From positions 1 to 47,296 of the forward strand of contig MESE01000029.1 of NCBI GenBank assembly GCA_001770855.1: DNA of 47,296 nt. Direction: 5' to 3'. The translations under genes and the position numbers were made by a program. The stretch is from Burkholderiales bacterium RIFCSPLOWO2_02_FULL_57_36 (GTDB taxonomy: Bacteria; Pseudomonadota; Gammaproteobacteria; Burkholderiales; Burkholderiaceae_D). The notes under the pieces are model-generated. The model had not been told where the DNA came from. It did no database searches and was given only the letters and a program-made list of their open reading frames with translations. Positions 40,017 to 47,296 of this stretch are shown in pieces (positions within the stretch are counted from its first letter, which is position 1; every line of letters starts with the position of its first letter).

Positions 40017-40159
40017 ACGCCGCATGGAAGCCCCTGGCCCAGGCGTATCACGCCCACCACTTCCACTGCCCCACCTGCATCGCTGCTGGCATTGGGCATG
40101 GTCAACGCTGCAGCATTGGCGCCCCATTGTGGAACGCTTACCAGGAGAGCGCGTCGTGA
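40013..40159 (+). CDS. Tiny Cys/His-rich protein (48 aa)
   Basis: GTG 40013 overlaps the previous stop (GTGA), and the stop overlaps the next GTG. Product: NAAWKPLAQAYHAHHFHCPT, CIAAGIGHGQRCSIGAPLWN, then AYQESAS. CPTC and RC plus several His suggest a zinc site. Coupling on both sides supports translation. Confidence 0.62.
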   Translation: MNAAWKPLAQAYHAHHFHCPTCIAAGIGHGQRCSIGAPLWNAYQESAS

Positions 40160-40380
40160 GGATCTTCCGCATGTTTTGGTTCATGCATCTGTTGTGCCAG
40201 TTCCGCTGGTACAGGCGCTGGTACGGCGGCCGGTGGGAATACCACTACATCGAGATCTGCCACAGCGACATGTGGCTGGATATGACCCCGCCCCGCTGCT
40301 GGCCAGTGTGGCGGCAACCTTGCTCTTTCGGCACCCCCACTGTCGAAGATTACCCATTGTCCACCAGGAGGGGATCATGA
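40156..40380 (+). CDS. Small aromatic-rich protein (74 aa)
   Basis: GTG 40156 in a GTGA overlap, with aggaga upstream. Very rich in Trp, Tyr and Arg (RIFRMFWFMHLLCQFRWYRR, WYGGRWEYHYIEICHSDMWL). Possibly membrane-associated through the N-terminal aromatic stretch. Function unknown. Confidence 0.62.
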   Translation: MRIFRMFWFMHLLCQFRWYRRWYGGRWEYHYIEICHSDMWLDMTPPRCWPVWRQPCSFGTPTVEDYPLSTRRGS

Positions 40381-40649
40381 ACACTGCATTTCTTTTGATG
40401 GCGCAATACAACGCCCAGGCCGTCATCCCTGCATCATCCGTAGTGCGGGACTACTTTCCGCACCTGACACTGGACAAGTTCTTGCGCAAAGTGGCCATCG
40501 GCGAGATCAAGATTCCGTTGCTGCGCATCGAGGCGGGTTCACAGAAGGCCGCCAAGGGCGTTCACCTGACCGATCTGGCCGAGTACTTGGATGCACGCCG
40601 GGCAGCGGCAGTAAAGGAAGCCAAACAACTGGCTGGTGCTTCGGTATGA
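40377..40649 (+). CDS. PrtN-type transcriptional activator
   Basis: 90 residues from ATG 40377 after a strong aggagggg site. MNTAFLLMAQYNAQAVIPAS, VVRDYFPHLTLDKFLRKVAI and GVHLTDLAEYLDARRAAA match the pyocin activator PrtN family, small DNA-binding activators of pyocin and prophage genes. Located near the end of the repressor-controlled operon, it may be a self-encoded activator of late or DGR genes. Confidence 0.87.
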   Translation: MNTAFLLMAQYNAQAVIPASSVVRDYFPHLTLDKFLRKVAIGEIKIPLLRIEAGSQKAAKGVHLTDLAEYLDARRAAAVKEAKQLAGASV

Positions 40650-40999
40650 GTGATTGCTCCCATGGCCCAGTCTGCACGATGCCAGGATCGAGTATTCCTG
40701 CACCACTCAACGCGGTATGCGATACACACCCAGACCGCCCCGCATCTAAACGTGTGCAAGGCGAAACCGACTCATTTGGCTGCGAATACCACCACCTTTG
40801 CGTCGATTGCGTGGCCAGCCTACAAGCACACGCTGCAGCATATCGACAAGGCCGCTGTGACTGGTGTGGAACATTCGCCGAAGATTTGCGCAATCGTCGC
40901 GACTACGACGAAGGTATGACAGGAAGGATCTACCGCGTTTGTGGATCGTGCGTCAAAAAAGAACGAGCGGCAATCGATAATGACCAGGACGAGTGGTAG
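40646..40999 (+). CDS. Cysteine-rich zinc-ribbon-like protein
   Basis: 117 residues. Several C-x-x-C pairs (HLCVDCVA, CDWCGTFAED, VCGSCVKKE) predict one or two zinc sites, with a charged C-terminus (DNDQDEW). Last gene of the prophage; ATGA overlap with the PrtN-like gene. Function unknown. Confidence 0.7.
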   Translation: MSDCSHGPVCTMPGSSIPAPLNAVCDTHPDRPASKRVQGETDSFGCEYHHLCVDCVASLQAHAAAYRQGRCDWCGTFAEDLRNRRDYDEGMTGRIYRVCGSCVKKERAAIDNDQDEW

Positions 41000-41011
41000 C
41001 ACGGTAGTTCG

Positions 41012-41031
41012 GTGCAACATTAGTGCAACAT
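41012..41031. promoter_or_regulatory. Candidate integrase arm-type sites, right arm
   Basis: Two direct copies of gtgcaac (41012-41018 and 41023-41029), the second inside tagtgcaac, which is identical to 264-272 near attL. They lie 60-80 bp from the att core. See the left-arm entry. Confidence 0.45.
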
Positions 41032-41040
41032 GCACCAAGA

Positions 41041-41078
41041 CCCAATCAGGTAACGCGTTGATCTGATTGGGTTTTTTT
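41041..41078 (+). terminator. Strong terminator at the end of the rightward operon
   Basis: The 9-bp stem cccaatcag / ctgattggg with a 13-base loop is followed by seven T. It ends 14 bases before the attR core and insulates the host genes from prophage transcription. Confidence 0.95.
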
Positions 41079-41192
41079 CATTGAGTCAGGACAATCCATC
41101 ATCGGGGCCACGGAGAGCCGCCAGCGATCAGCGGGGACCGCATTAGGCGCGGCACTTGGGGAAAGAGCGGGTGTTAACAAAGCAGAAGACAT
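41046..41192 (-). pseudogene. dusA': Displaced original dusA 5' end
   Basis: ATG 41192 starts MSSALLTPALSPSAAPNAVP, then [13 protein letters not shown], the host DusA N-terminus. After the att core the frame enters phage DNA (CPDSMKKTQSDQRVT) and stops at 41046. The 48-residue product cannot be an enzyme. The native promoter of dusA should still be active here and would transcribe into the right end of the prophage against its terminator. Confidence 0.88.
41092..41108. other. attR core
   Basis: Exact copy of the attL 17-mer. To its right the minus strand reads the original host DusA N-terminal codons ([13 protein letters not shown]). Confidence 0.93.
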
Positions 41193-41228
41193 GGACCCGA
41201 TTATCCCAGCCAAGCCGTGGCAGTACGC

Positions 41229-41918
41229 TCAGGGTACTACGCACCAGGGCGCCGTGTTGTGCACCAGCCCCATCCACAGGGCCCAAGCTGAACTGGCGGC
41301 CAGGGCCGCACCAGCCAAGCGCACGCCCCATGCACCACTGCCCTGCACGGCCCCCTGCCCCCGCAGACGCAGCCACAACCAAGGCCCTGCCACCATGGTC
41401 ACACTGGTACCGATGGCAAACAGCGCCATCACCATCGCCCCACCCAACGGGCTACCGGCCATGGCGGCAACCAACAGCGCGGAATACAACAACCCACAGG
41501 GAAGAAGAGCCCACAAGGTCCCCAGCACCAGCGGTGCGCCCCCACCCCAGCGGGCCCCCACTGAGCGGGCAAAACTCCAAATCTTCCGCCCCGCCTGTTC
41601 CAGCCACACCGGCTGGCGTGCCTGCCACAAGAGCAGCAGCCCCAACAAAAGAGCCGCCACATGAAACAGGGACCATACAGGCCGTAGCGCCGCCGATTGC
41701 ACGGTCAACCAACCCAAGCCTTGCAAGGATGCAGCCGCCAGCCCTCCCAGCACCGCGTAGCCGATAACACGGCCCAATTGGAAAGACCACAAAGCAGAGT
41801 TTTTGTTCGCGCCTGCCGCCTGTCCGATACCCGCACAAGCCGCGCCACACATGGCGATACAGTGAGGCCCGCCGACGAGCCCCATCAAAAGCGCAGTCAG
41901 CGCCAAGGAATATTGCAT
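41229..41918 (-). CDS. Sulfite exporter TauE/SafE-like membrane protein
   Basis: 229 residues with six or so membrane segments. The N-terminal GLVGGPHCIAMCGAACAGIG is the signature of the UreH/TauE-like family often placed beside cbb3 oxidase genes, where copper or cytochrome assembly roles have been proposed. LWALLPCGLLYSALLVAAMA carries the second conserved proline-cysteine motif. Host gene, ten bases from the hemN stop. Confidence 0.88.
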   Translation of the reverse strand: MQYSLALTALLMGLVGGPHCIAMCGAACAGIGQAAGANKNSALWSFQLGRVIGYAVLGGLAAASLQGLGWLTVQSAALRPVWSLFHVAALLLGLLLLWQARQPVWLEQAGRKIWSFARSVGARWGGGAPLVLGTLWALLPCGLLYSALLVAAMAGSPLGGAMVMALFAIGTSVTMVAGPWLWLRLRGQGAVQGSGAWGVRLAGAALAASSAWALWMGLVHNTAPWCVVP

Positions 41919-41927
41919 CGGCCGATG

Positions 41928-43322
41928 CTAAATGATCTTGGAAAACTGCGCCCGGGTACGGTCCGTCTGCAGATGGCGATCAAACACCATGGCCACCGCA
42001 CGCACAAAGAACCAGCCCTGCGCAGTCACCTGAATACTGCTGTCGTCCACCACCACCATGCCTTGCTCCACCAAGGCTTGCAAGGACTCCATTTCTTTGG
42101 CGAAATAGGATCGAAAATCGACCAAATGGGCCAACTCAATTGATTCAAATTGCAACTGCCCATGGCACATCAAGGCCATGATCACGGAACGGCGTACCAA
42201 ATCGTCCCGCGACAACGCCAGGCCCCGAACCACCGGAAATTGGCCTTGGTCCAGAAAATCGTAGTATTCCTCCAGCGTTTTTGAGTTCTGGCTGTAGGTG
42301 GCCCCAATACGACCAATAGAAGACACTCCCAGGGCGATCAAATCGCAATCCGGCTGGGTGCTATAGCCCTGAAAATTGCGGTGCAGGCGGCCCTGCCGTT
42401 TGGCCACCGCCAGCGAGTCGGAGGGAAGTGAGAAGTGGTCCATGCCTACGTAGACATAACCAGCACCAATAAAGGTGGCCAATGAACGTGACAGCATCGA
42501 TATTTTGGCGCCCCCGCTGGGCAACTCAACCGTTGCAATGCGCCGCTGCGGCTTGAAACGCTCCGGCAAATGGGCATAAGCATACAAAGCAATGCGATCT
42601 GGTCGCAACTGCACCACCTGCGCCAAGGTTCGGTCAAACGACTCGGGACTTTGCTGCGGCAGACCGTAAATGAGGTCCACGTTGATGGAGTCAAAACCGC
42701 GTGAACGTGCGGCTTCCACCAACGAAAACACCTGCTCCACGGGCTGCACCCGGTGCACCGCTTTTTGCACTGCCGGGTCAAAATCCTGAACACCGAAGCT
42801 GAGGCGATTGAATCCCAATTCCGCCAAGGTATCCAGACGCGAAGCATCTACCGTTCTAGGGTCAATCTCTATGGAGTACTCGCCGCCAGGCGCCAGCACA
42901 AAATTGCGGCGCAGCATAAACATAAGCTCCCGCAGTTCGTCGTCGCTCAGAAAAGTAGGGCTCCCCCCTCCCAGATGCAGCTGGCTGACCATTTGCCCCA
43001 AACCGATCAAGGCGGTATGTAAATCCACTTCACGACTCAGGTAGCGCAGATACTCTGCTCCACGGTCATGGTGTTTGGTAATAATTTTGTTGCAAGCACA
43101 GTAGTAGCACAAGGACTCGCAAAAAGGGATGTGCACATACAGCGACAAGGGCAAGGTCATCGCCGCTGCACCACTGCGGCGCTGGGTCAAGGCCAAAGCA
43201 TAGTCATCAGCCGCAAAGGCCTCCACAAACCGATCTGCCGTGGGATAGGAGGTGTACCGTGGACCGGACACGTCATATCGGCGCAGCAATTCGTCAGTGA
43301 TCGGGGCAGCTAAATCGTTCAT
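41928..43322 (-). CDS. hemN: Oxygen-independent coproporphyrinogen III oxidase
   Basis: 464 residues from ATG 43322. The radical-SAM cluster motif C-x3-C-x2-C is CESLCYYC (C68, C72, C75), preceded by LYVHIPF; LHLGGGSPTFLSDDELRELM, SIEIDPRTVDASRLDTLAEL and YGLPQQSPESFDRTLAQVV follow. It decarboxylates coproporphyrinogen III without oxygen in haem synthesis. The promoter region carries an FNR box at 43375-43388, fitting anaerobic induction. Confidence 0.97.
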   Translation of the reverse strand: MNDLAAPITDELLRRYDVSGPRYTSYPTADRFVEAFAADDYALALTQRRSGAAAMTLPLSLYVHIPFCESLCYYCACNKIITKHHDRGAEYLRYLSREVDLHTALIGLGQMVSQLHLGGGSPTFLSDDELRELMFMLRRNFVLAPGGEYSIEIDPRTVDASRLDTLAELGFNRLSFGVQDFDPAVQKAVHRVQPVEQVFSLVEAARSRGFDSINVDLIYGLPQQSPESFDRTLAQVVQLRPDRIALYAYAHLPERFKPQRRIATVELPSGGAKISMLSRSLATFIGAGYVYVGMDHFSLPSDSLAVAKRQGRLHRNFQGYSTQPDCDLIALGVSSIGRIGATYSQNSKTLEEYYDFLDQGQFPVVRGLALSRDDLVRRSVIMALMCHGQLQFESIELAHLVDFRSYFAKEMESLQALVEQGMVVVDDSSIQVTAQGWFFVRAVAMVFDRHLQTDRTRAQFSKII

Positions 43323-43374
43323 GAATATTCCAAGACAAACCGGATCACTTTGCCGTAACTTCTCCAATTTTTGC

Positions 43375-43388
43375 TTGATTTGAATCAA
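43375..43388. promoter_or_regulatory. FNR box, perfect consensus
   Basis: TTGAT-TTGA-ATCAA matches the FNR/ANR consensus exactly and lies 53-66 bases before hemN, between hemN and the fnr gene. Confidence 0.92.
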
Positions 43389-43415
43389 GGACTGCTGAAG
43401 TTGATAGGTTTACAA

Positions 43416-43429
43416 TTGATCTGTATCAT
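43416..43429. promoter_or_regulatory. Second FNR box, one mismatch
   Basis: TTGAT-CTGT-ATCAT lies 10-23 bases before the fnr ATG. The position over the expected core promoter fits negative autoregulation. Confidence 0.75.
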
Positions 43430-43438
43430 GGGACGCCT

Positions 43439-44236
43439 ATGTTTGATAACAAACTTGTTAGCAGAGTTGAAACTGTGGCGTCACATGCCGTGAAGCCAGG
43501 TGCGGCAGTGGTCGCAATAACCCCTCAAACCATCAAAGTAGCTTGCTCCAATTGCAATTTGCGTGAGCTGTGTATGCCTATGGGTTTGAGTCAGGCAGAG
43601 CTGGACCGCATTGACGATGTAGTTGCGAGCCGACGCAAAGTCAAACGCGGTGACACGCTGTTTCGTAACGGCGAAAAATTCACCAGCCTATTTGCCATTC
43701 GCACCGGTTTCTTCAAGACCTGTGTCGCGTCTGAAGATGGTCGTGACCAAGTCACTGGCTTTCAAATGGCGGGCGAAATCGTCGGGCTGGACGGCATTGT
43801 GAACGAGCACCACACGTGCGATGCCGTGGCACTGGAAGACGCCGAAGTGTGCATCATGCCCTTTGACCGCATTGAAGAATTGTCCCGAGAAGTCAACGCC
43901 CTGCAGCGGCATGTCCACAAAATCATGAGCCGCGAAATCGTGCGCGAAAACGGCGTTATGTTGCTTTTGGGTAGCATGCGCGCGGAAGAACGTGTGGCCG
44001 CGTTTCTTCTCAATCTGGTGCAACGCCTGCACGCCCGCGGTTTCTCTTCATCGGAATTGGTCCTGCGGATGACCCGTGAGGAAATTGGCAGCTACTTAGG
44101 ACTCAAGTTGGAAACTGTGAGCCGCACGTTTTCCAAATTTGCAGATGATGGCATTGTGGAAGTCAAGCAACGCCATGTACGCATCATCAACACCGATGCG
44201 CTCAAAGACATCGTCAATCCCAAAATTTGCAACTAA
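43439..44236 (+). CDS. fnr: FNR-type oxygen-sensing transcription regulator
   Basis: 265 residues. N-terminal cluster cysteines in ACSNCNLRELC (C36, C39, C45) plus C127 in HHTCDAV can ligate a 4Fe-4S cluster. A cAMP-receptor-like beta roll, a dimerisation helix and the helix-turn-helix EEIGSYLGLKLETVSRTFSK follow. It activates anaerobic genes such as hemN and cco in the absence of oxygen. Divergent from hemN and flanked by FNR boxes. Confidence 0.95.
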   Translation: MFDNKLVSRVETVASHAVKPGAAVVAITPQTIKVACSNCNLRELCMPMGLSQAELDRIDDVVASRRKVKRGDTLFRNGEKFTSLFAIRTGFFKTCVASEDGRDQVTGFQMAGEIVGLDGIVNEHHTCDAVALEDAEVCIMPFDRIEELSREVNALQRHVHKIMSREIVRENGVMLLLGSMRAEERVAAFLLNLVQRLHARGFSSSELVLRMTREEIGSYLGLKLETVSRTFSKFADDGIVEVKQRHVRIINTDALKDIVNPKICN

Positions 44237-44258
44237 CCCCCTCCGATGCCTGAGACAG

Positions 44259-44549
44259 TCAGCATCCACCCTGTTTAGGACAGCCGTCAGGGCGCCCATC
44301 CGGAGGTAAAGGGCAACGATTGACCTCAAAGGGCGACATGGCCAACAAGGTGGTCAGCCCGCTGGCTACTGCTGTGATGCCCCAAAATACGAAAAACGCC
44401 AAAGCATAGACACTTTGACGTGATAGCTCCAGGGGGTTGCCCAACCAATGCAAGTCCTGCGGGTCCACCACTGCAAACACCAGCATCTCCAACACAGCGG
44501 CCATCAAAAAAGCGGGCCATAGAATCCACATCAGTCGTTTTTGCAGCAT
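44259..44549 (-). CDS. Membrane protein beside cbb3 accessory genes
   Basis: 96 residues from ATG 44549 with two membrane segments (LMWILWPAFLMAAVLEMLVF and YALAFFVFWGITAVASGL). The C-terminus is Cys/Pro-rich (RCPLPPDGRPDGCPKQGGC). Common next to ccoGH in Burkholderiales, by memory; function unknown. Confidence 0.78.
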   Translation of the reverse strand: MLQKRLMWILWPAFLMAAVLEMLVFAVVDPQDLHWLGNPLELSRQSVYALAFFVFWGITAVASGLTTLLAMSPFEVNRCPLPPDGRPDGCPKQGGC

Positions 44550-44574
44550 GTCTAAACCCCCAAGAGGATGCAGA

Positions 44575-44847
44575 TCAAGGAGCTTTATGCAAGGGAGGCG
44601 CCCCCGTAGCCGCATGATTGCGGCCCTGCAAGGCAGGCGCCAAGCTGGACGGGTTCTCTGCCAGCGTCTGGTTAATCTGCAAACCCTTGCGATAGTAGTC
44701 TTCATCTAGCACAGGATCTGCATGGGTTACCGCCAAATACAGCGTCACCAAACTAGCAACGACCACAATCGCCGGGCCAGCCAGCACCATCCACACATGG
44801 CCAAACTTCCACCATGGGTCAGCGGAATCAGTTTGAATTTTTGTCAT
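44575..44847 (-). CDS. ccoH: FixH/CcoH-family cbb3 assembly protein
   Basis: 90 residues with one membrane segment (VWMVLAGPAIVVVASLVTLY) followed by LDEDYYRKGLQINQTLAEN, the FixH signature. It aids assembly of cbb3 oxidase. Eight bases downstream of ccoG. Confidence 0.88.
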   Translation of the reverse strand: MTKIQTDSADPWWKFGHVWMVLAGPAIVVVASLVTLYLAVTHADPVLDEDYYRKGLQINQTLAENPSSLAPALQGRNHAATGAPPLHKAP

Positions 44848-44855
44848 AAAACTCC

Positions 44856-46322
44856 TTAACGGGGAACAATGAATACTGACTTTTCAGACACCTTTGCAGC
44901 GGCATCCAGTGTGACGATATCGAAATAGATGGGGTGCGAGCCAGCAGGCGCAGCGTCAAAAGGCGCTTGAACCCCCACAGCAACCCAACGGGACTGCGTG
45001 GGCTCAATAACTACATCATTTTCTGAAACGACTACCAAGCCGGGAAGCCCGCTAACAGAAATTCGAAAATGCTGCTGGGATTCCATCGCGTTCATAATCT
45101 GTAAGCGATACACGTTTTCGATACGACCGCCAGAGGCAATGCGCGCCAGAGATCCTCGGTCTCGAACAACATCCACCTTAAACGGCGTACGCCATGCCAG
45201 ACTGATTGCCATCGCAAGAACAACGGCTCCCAGTATGGCCGAATAGACCAACACCCGTGGACGAAGCACATGGCGCAAAATTTGGCCACGCGTCCAATGC
45301 TGATTGACCGCATTTTCAGTGGAATACTTTACCAAGCCTTTGGCATAGCCCAACTTATCCATCACGGTATCACATACGTCGGCACAGGCACCACAGCCAA
45401 TGCATTCATACTGCAAGCCATCACGAATATCAATCCCGGTCGGACACACCTGCACACACAGAGTGCAATCCACACACGCGCCCAAATTCAGGGTGGATAA
45501 ATCAGCCTTTTTAGAACGTGCACCACGCGGTTCACCGCGCTCGGCATCATACGTAACGATGAGCGTGTCCTTGTCGAACATGGCACTCTGAAACCGCGCG
45601 TAGGGGCACATATGTTTGCACACCTGCTCGCGCATAAAACCGGCATTGCCATAGGTTGCAAAGCCATAAAACAGAGTCCAGAAGCTTTCCCACGAACTCA
45701 TATTGAGTTGAACAAACTCCACCCCTAACTCGTGAATGGGTGTGAAATACCCCACGAAGGTAAAACCAGTCCACAAGGCCACCGCCAGCCACAAAAAATG
45801 CTTGGCCGTCTTGCGCCCCACCTTGTCAAAAGTCCACCGACCGGCATCGCGCCGCATACGTGCCGAACGATCCCCCTCCACCTTATGCTCCAGCCACAGG
45901 AACATTTCGGTATAAACCGTCTGGGGGCAGGCATAACCACACCACAAACGTCCTGCTACTGCGGTAAACAGGAATAGAGACAGCGCAGAAATCACCAATA
46001 TCCCTGTGAGATAGATGAAATCCTGCGGATAAAGAACCAAATTGAAAATATAGAAGCGTCGCGAATTCAGATCAAACAGAACCGCTTGTCTTTGCCCCCA
46101 CTCCAACCAAGGCATTCCATAAAACACCAACTGGGTCAAGAACACCATCCCCCAGCGCCAGTTGGTGAACAAACCAGACACGCTTCTGGGGTAGATCTTT
46201 TTATGGGCTTCGTACAGCGAAACCATCTCTGCATCGGCACCAACTGGGGGCTCTATCGGCCCCTTGTCTGGCGATGCCAAGATGGGAATAACCTTGCGCT
46301 GCGATGTATCAGATGGAGACAA
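44856..46322 (-). CDS. ccoG: Cytochrome c oxidase accessory protein CcoG/FixG
   Basis: 488 residues. Several membrane segments in the N-terminal half, polyferredoxin motifs (CGYACPQTVYTEMFLWLEHK, CKHMCPYARFQ, CVDCTLCVQVCPTGID, CIGCGACADVCDTVMDK) and a C-terminal immunoglobulin-like domain. It reduces copper for delivery to the cbb3 oxidase. The 27-bp gap to ccoP indicates one operon. Confidence 0.96.
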   Translation of the reverse strand: MSPSDTSQRKVIPILASPDKGPIEPPVGADAEMVSLYEAHKKIYPRSVSGLFTNWRWGMVFLTQLVFYGMPWLEWGQRQAVLFDLNSRRFYIFNLVLYPQDFIYLTGILVISALSLFLFTAVAGRLWCGYACPQTVYTEMFLWLEHKVEGDRSARMRRDAGRWTFDKVGRKTAKHFLWLAVALWTGFTFVGYFTPIHELGVEFVQLNMSSWESFWTLFYGFATYGNAGFMREQVCKHMCPYARFQSAMFDKDTLIVTYDAERGEPRGARSKKADLSTLNLGACVDCTLCVQVCPTGIDIRDGLQYECIGCGACADVCDTVMDKLGYAKGLVKYSTENAVNQHWTRGQILRHVLRPRVLVYSAILGAVVLAMAISLAWRTPFKVDVVRDRGSLARIASGGRIENVYRLQIMNAMESQQHFRISVSGLPGLVVVSENDVVIEPTQSRWVAVGVQAPFDAAPAGSHPIYFDIVTLDAAAKVSEKSVFIVPR

Positions 46323-46349
46323 AAATGATGCGCCTTCTATGCAACCCGG

Positions 46350-47261
46350 CTATTTGGCGGGAGCGTTGTTGGACATGCCCCAAACATAAGAAGTCAACAC
46401 TTTGATTTGTGCTTCCGTCAGTTTTTCACTCTGCGCGGGCATTTGGTTGACCTTGCCGTTATTCACCATGGCAATGATGGCTGCTTCGCCATAGCCGTGC
46501 AACCAGATATCGTCGGCGAGATTGGGGGCACCCATTGCCTGGTTGCCTTTGCCATCGGCACCATGGCAAGCTGCACAGGCTGCAAATTTGGGCTTACCCA
46601 AAGCTGCACGTACCGAATCATGCGCACCACCCGACAAACTAAGCACGTAATTGGCCACATTTTTGACGTCGTCAGAGGTTCCAACCGCAGCTGCCATCAC
46701 AGGCATTTGACCCATCCGGCCTTGGGCAATCGTCTCGGTGATTTTGTCAGGAGTCCCGCCGTGCAGCCAGTCTGCATCTGTCAGATTGGGAAAACCTTTG
46801 CCTCCGTGGGCATCCGATCCGTGGCATTGAGAGCAGTTATTCATGAACAAACGCTCGCCAATGGCATGGGCCTGCGGATCCCGAGACATGTCTTCCGGGG
46901 TCATCGCCGCAAACTTGGCGTACAGAGGTGCTACCTCTTTGTTTCCTTTGTCGATCTCCGCTTGGTATTGGCCCACTCCAGACCAACCCAATTTGCCGCC
47001 AAATGAACCCAAACCTGGGTACATGGCGAGGTAGGCAAAGGCAAACACGATGGTGATTACAAAAAGCCATACCCACCAACGGGGCAAGGGGTTGTTCATT
47101 TCACGCAAATCACCATCCCACACGTGACCGGTGGTGTTGTCATTTGCAGTCATGGCCTTGGCTTTGCCGCTGAACCACAACAGGATCAGGCAGGCAATGA
47201 TGCCAACCAGCGTGATTCCTGAAACGTAAATAGACCAGAAGTTACTTGTAAAGTCGCTCAT
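46350..47261 (-). CDS. ccoP: cbb3 oxidase dihaem subunit III
   Basis: 303 residues with ribosome site aaggaa. Two N-terminal membrane segments (about 12-30 and 61-80) and two c-type haem motifs, CSQCH (143-147) and CAACH (229-233), with distal Met ligands. It passes electrons into the high-affinity cbb3 oxidase. Followed by ccoG and ccoH in the same direction. Confidence 0.97.
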   Translation of the reverse strand: MSDFTSNFWSIYVSGITLVGIIACLILLWFSGKAKAMTANDNTTGHVWDGDLREMNNPLPRWWVWLFVITIVFAFAYLAMYPGLGSFGGKLGWSGVGQYQAEIDKGNKEVAPLYAKFAAMTPEDMSRDPQAHAIGERLFMNNCSQCHGSDAHGGKGFPNLTDADWLHGGTPDKITETIAQGRMGQMPVMAAAVGTSDDVKNVANYVLSLSGGAHDSVRAALGKPKFAACAACHGADGKGNQAMGAPNLADDIWLHGYGEAAIIAMVNNGKVNQMPAQSEKLTEAQIKVLTSYVWGMSNNAPAK

Positions 47262-47282
47262 TTCGATTCCTTATTCGGTGGG

Positions 47283-47296
47283 TCAGTCCTGCTCGA
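47283..47296 (-). CDS. ccoQ: Possible ccoQ 3' end (edge fragment)
   Basis: Only ...EQD-stop is visible on the minus strand, 21 bases before ccoP. Gene order ccoNOQP makes ccoQ the expected upstream neighbour, but the fragment is too short to prove it. Confidence 0.35.

Larger units (their letters stand above)
145..41108. mobile_element. Complete dusA-integrated temperate prophage with DGR
   Basis: The element is bounded by a 17-bp identical core at 145-161 and 41092-41108. It encodes an integrase, a CI/Cro-like switch, replication genes, an HK97-type head module, a long-tail module (tape measure, tail tube, frameshifted chaperones), and lysis genes. A long contractile sheath gene is absent, so a siphovirus-like particle is inferred. 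Every module needed for a functional phage is visible except an obvious excisionase. The right arm carries a diversity-generating retroelement. Confidence 0.96.

Noticed and set aside
1..47296. CRISPR array, tRNA or rRNA genes, insertion sequences
   Set aside because: No regularly spaced repeat arrays, cloverleaf-like segments, transposase motifs or terminal inverted repeats with target duplications were seen; the only regular repeats are inside the tape measure gene and the DGR.

Overview
The window holds one complete temperate-phage genome (about 41 kb, 145-41108) integrated in the chromosome of a betaproteobacterium, most likely a Comamonadaceae member close to Rhodoferax. That placement is inferred from host gene content and GC-rich codon use, not from a search. 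Host DNA on the right carries the sulfite-exporter-like gene, hemN, an FNR-type regulator with two FNR boxes, and ccoH/ccoG/ccoP of the cbb3 oxidase (all minus strand except fnr), which points to a facultative, microaerobic life style. The prophage sits inside dusA. The dusA body is at the left edge, the original dusA start is stranded at the right junction (41192-41190), and a 17-bp identical core marks attL and attR. The phage supplies a replacement DusA N-terminus.

Layout. Left end: tyrosine integrase (+), then small genes and a Dam-type methylase. Nearly everything from about 28 kb down to 1.9 kb is on the minus strand. Read in transcription order from about 29 kb leftwards it is: Cro/YdaS-like protein, CII-like protein, an HTH-like small protein, a primase-polymerase/VapE-type helicase, a 400-bp repeat-rich gap that looks like an origin, a Q-like antiterminator and an HNH nuclease. 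Then follows an HK97-type morphogenesis module: P27 TerS, TerL, portal, protease, major capsid, connectors, tail terminator, tail tube, tail chaperones with a clear -1 frameshift site, an 1837-residue tape measure, tail proteins and an S74-chaperone tail fibre. Last come small membrane proteins, a GH19 endolysin and nested Rz/Rz1 spanins. The CI-like repressor (+) starts the immunity region at 29.1 kb. It is followed by a cargo segment: a membrane-anchored HIRAN protein and a HigBA toxin-antitoxin pair.

From 31.2 to 41.0 kb a rightward operon runs to a strong terminator just before attR. Its promoter and the cro promoter are near copies, each with two 15-bp dyads 18 bp apart, so one repressor should control both. 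Inside this operon is a complete diversity-generating retroelement (DGR): two variable target genes, each with an 89-bp variable repeat, then avd, an adenine-rich template repeat, and a reverse transcriptase with the DGR-type IGNLSSQ motif and YVDD. Comparing template and variable repeats directly shows 8 of 8 and 12 of 13 substitutions at template adenines, which is the DGR hallmark. Its position, in a repressor-controlled operon about 26 kb from the tail-fibre gene, and the nature of its two small non-fibre targets are the most interesting features of the window. The operon continues with a ParB-like protein, several small overlapping genes (many with ATGA or GTGA overlaps), an HNH-like protein, a PrtN-type activator and a cysteine-rich protein.
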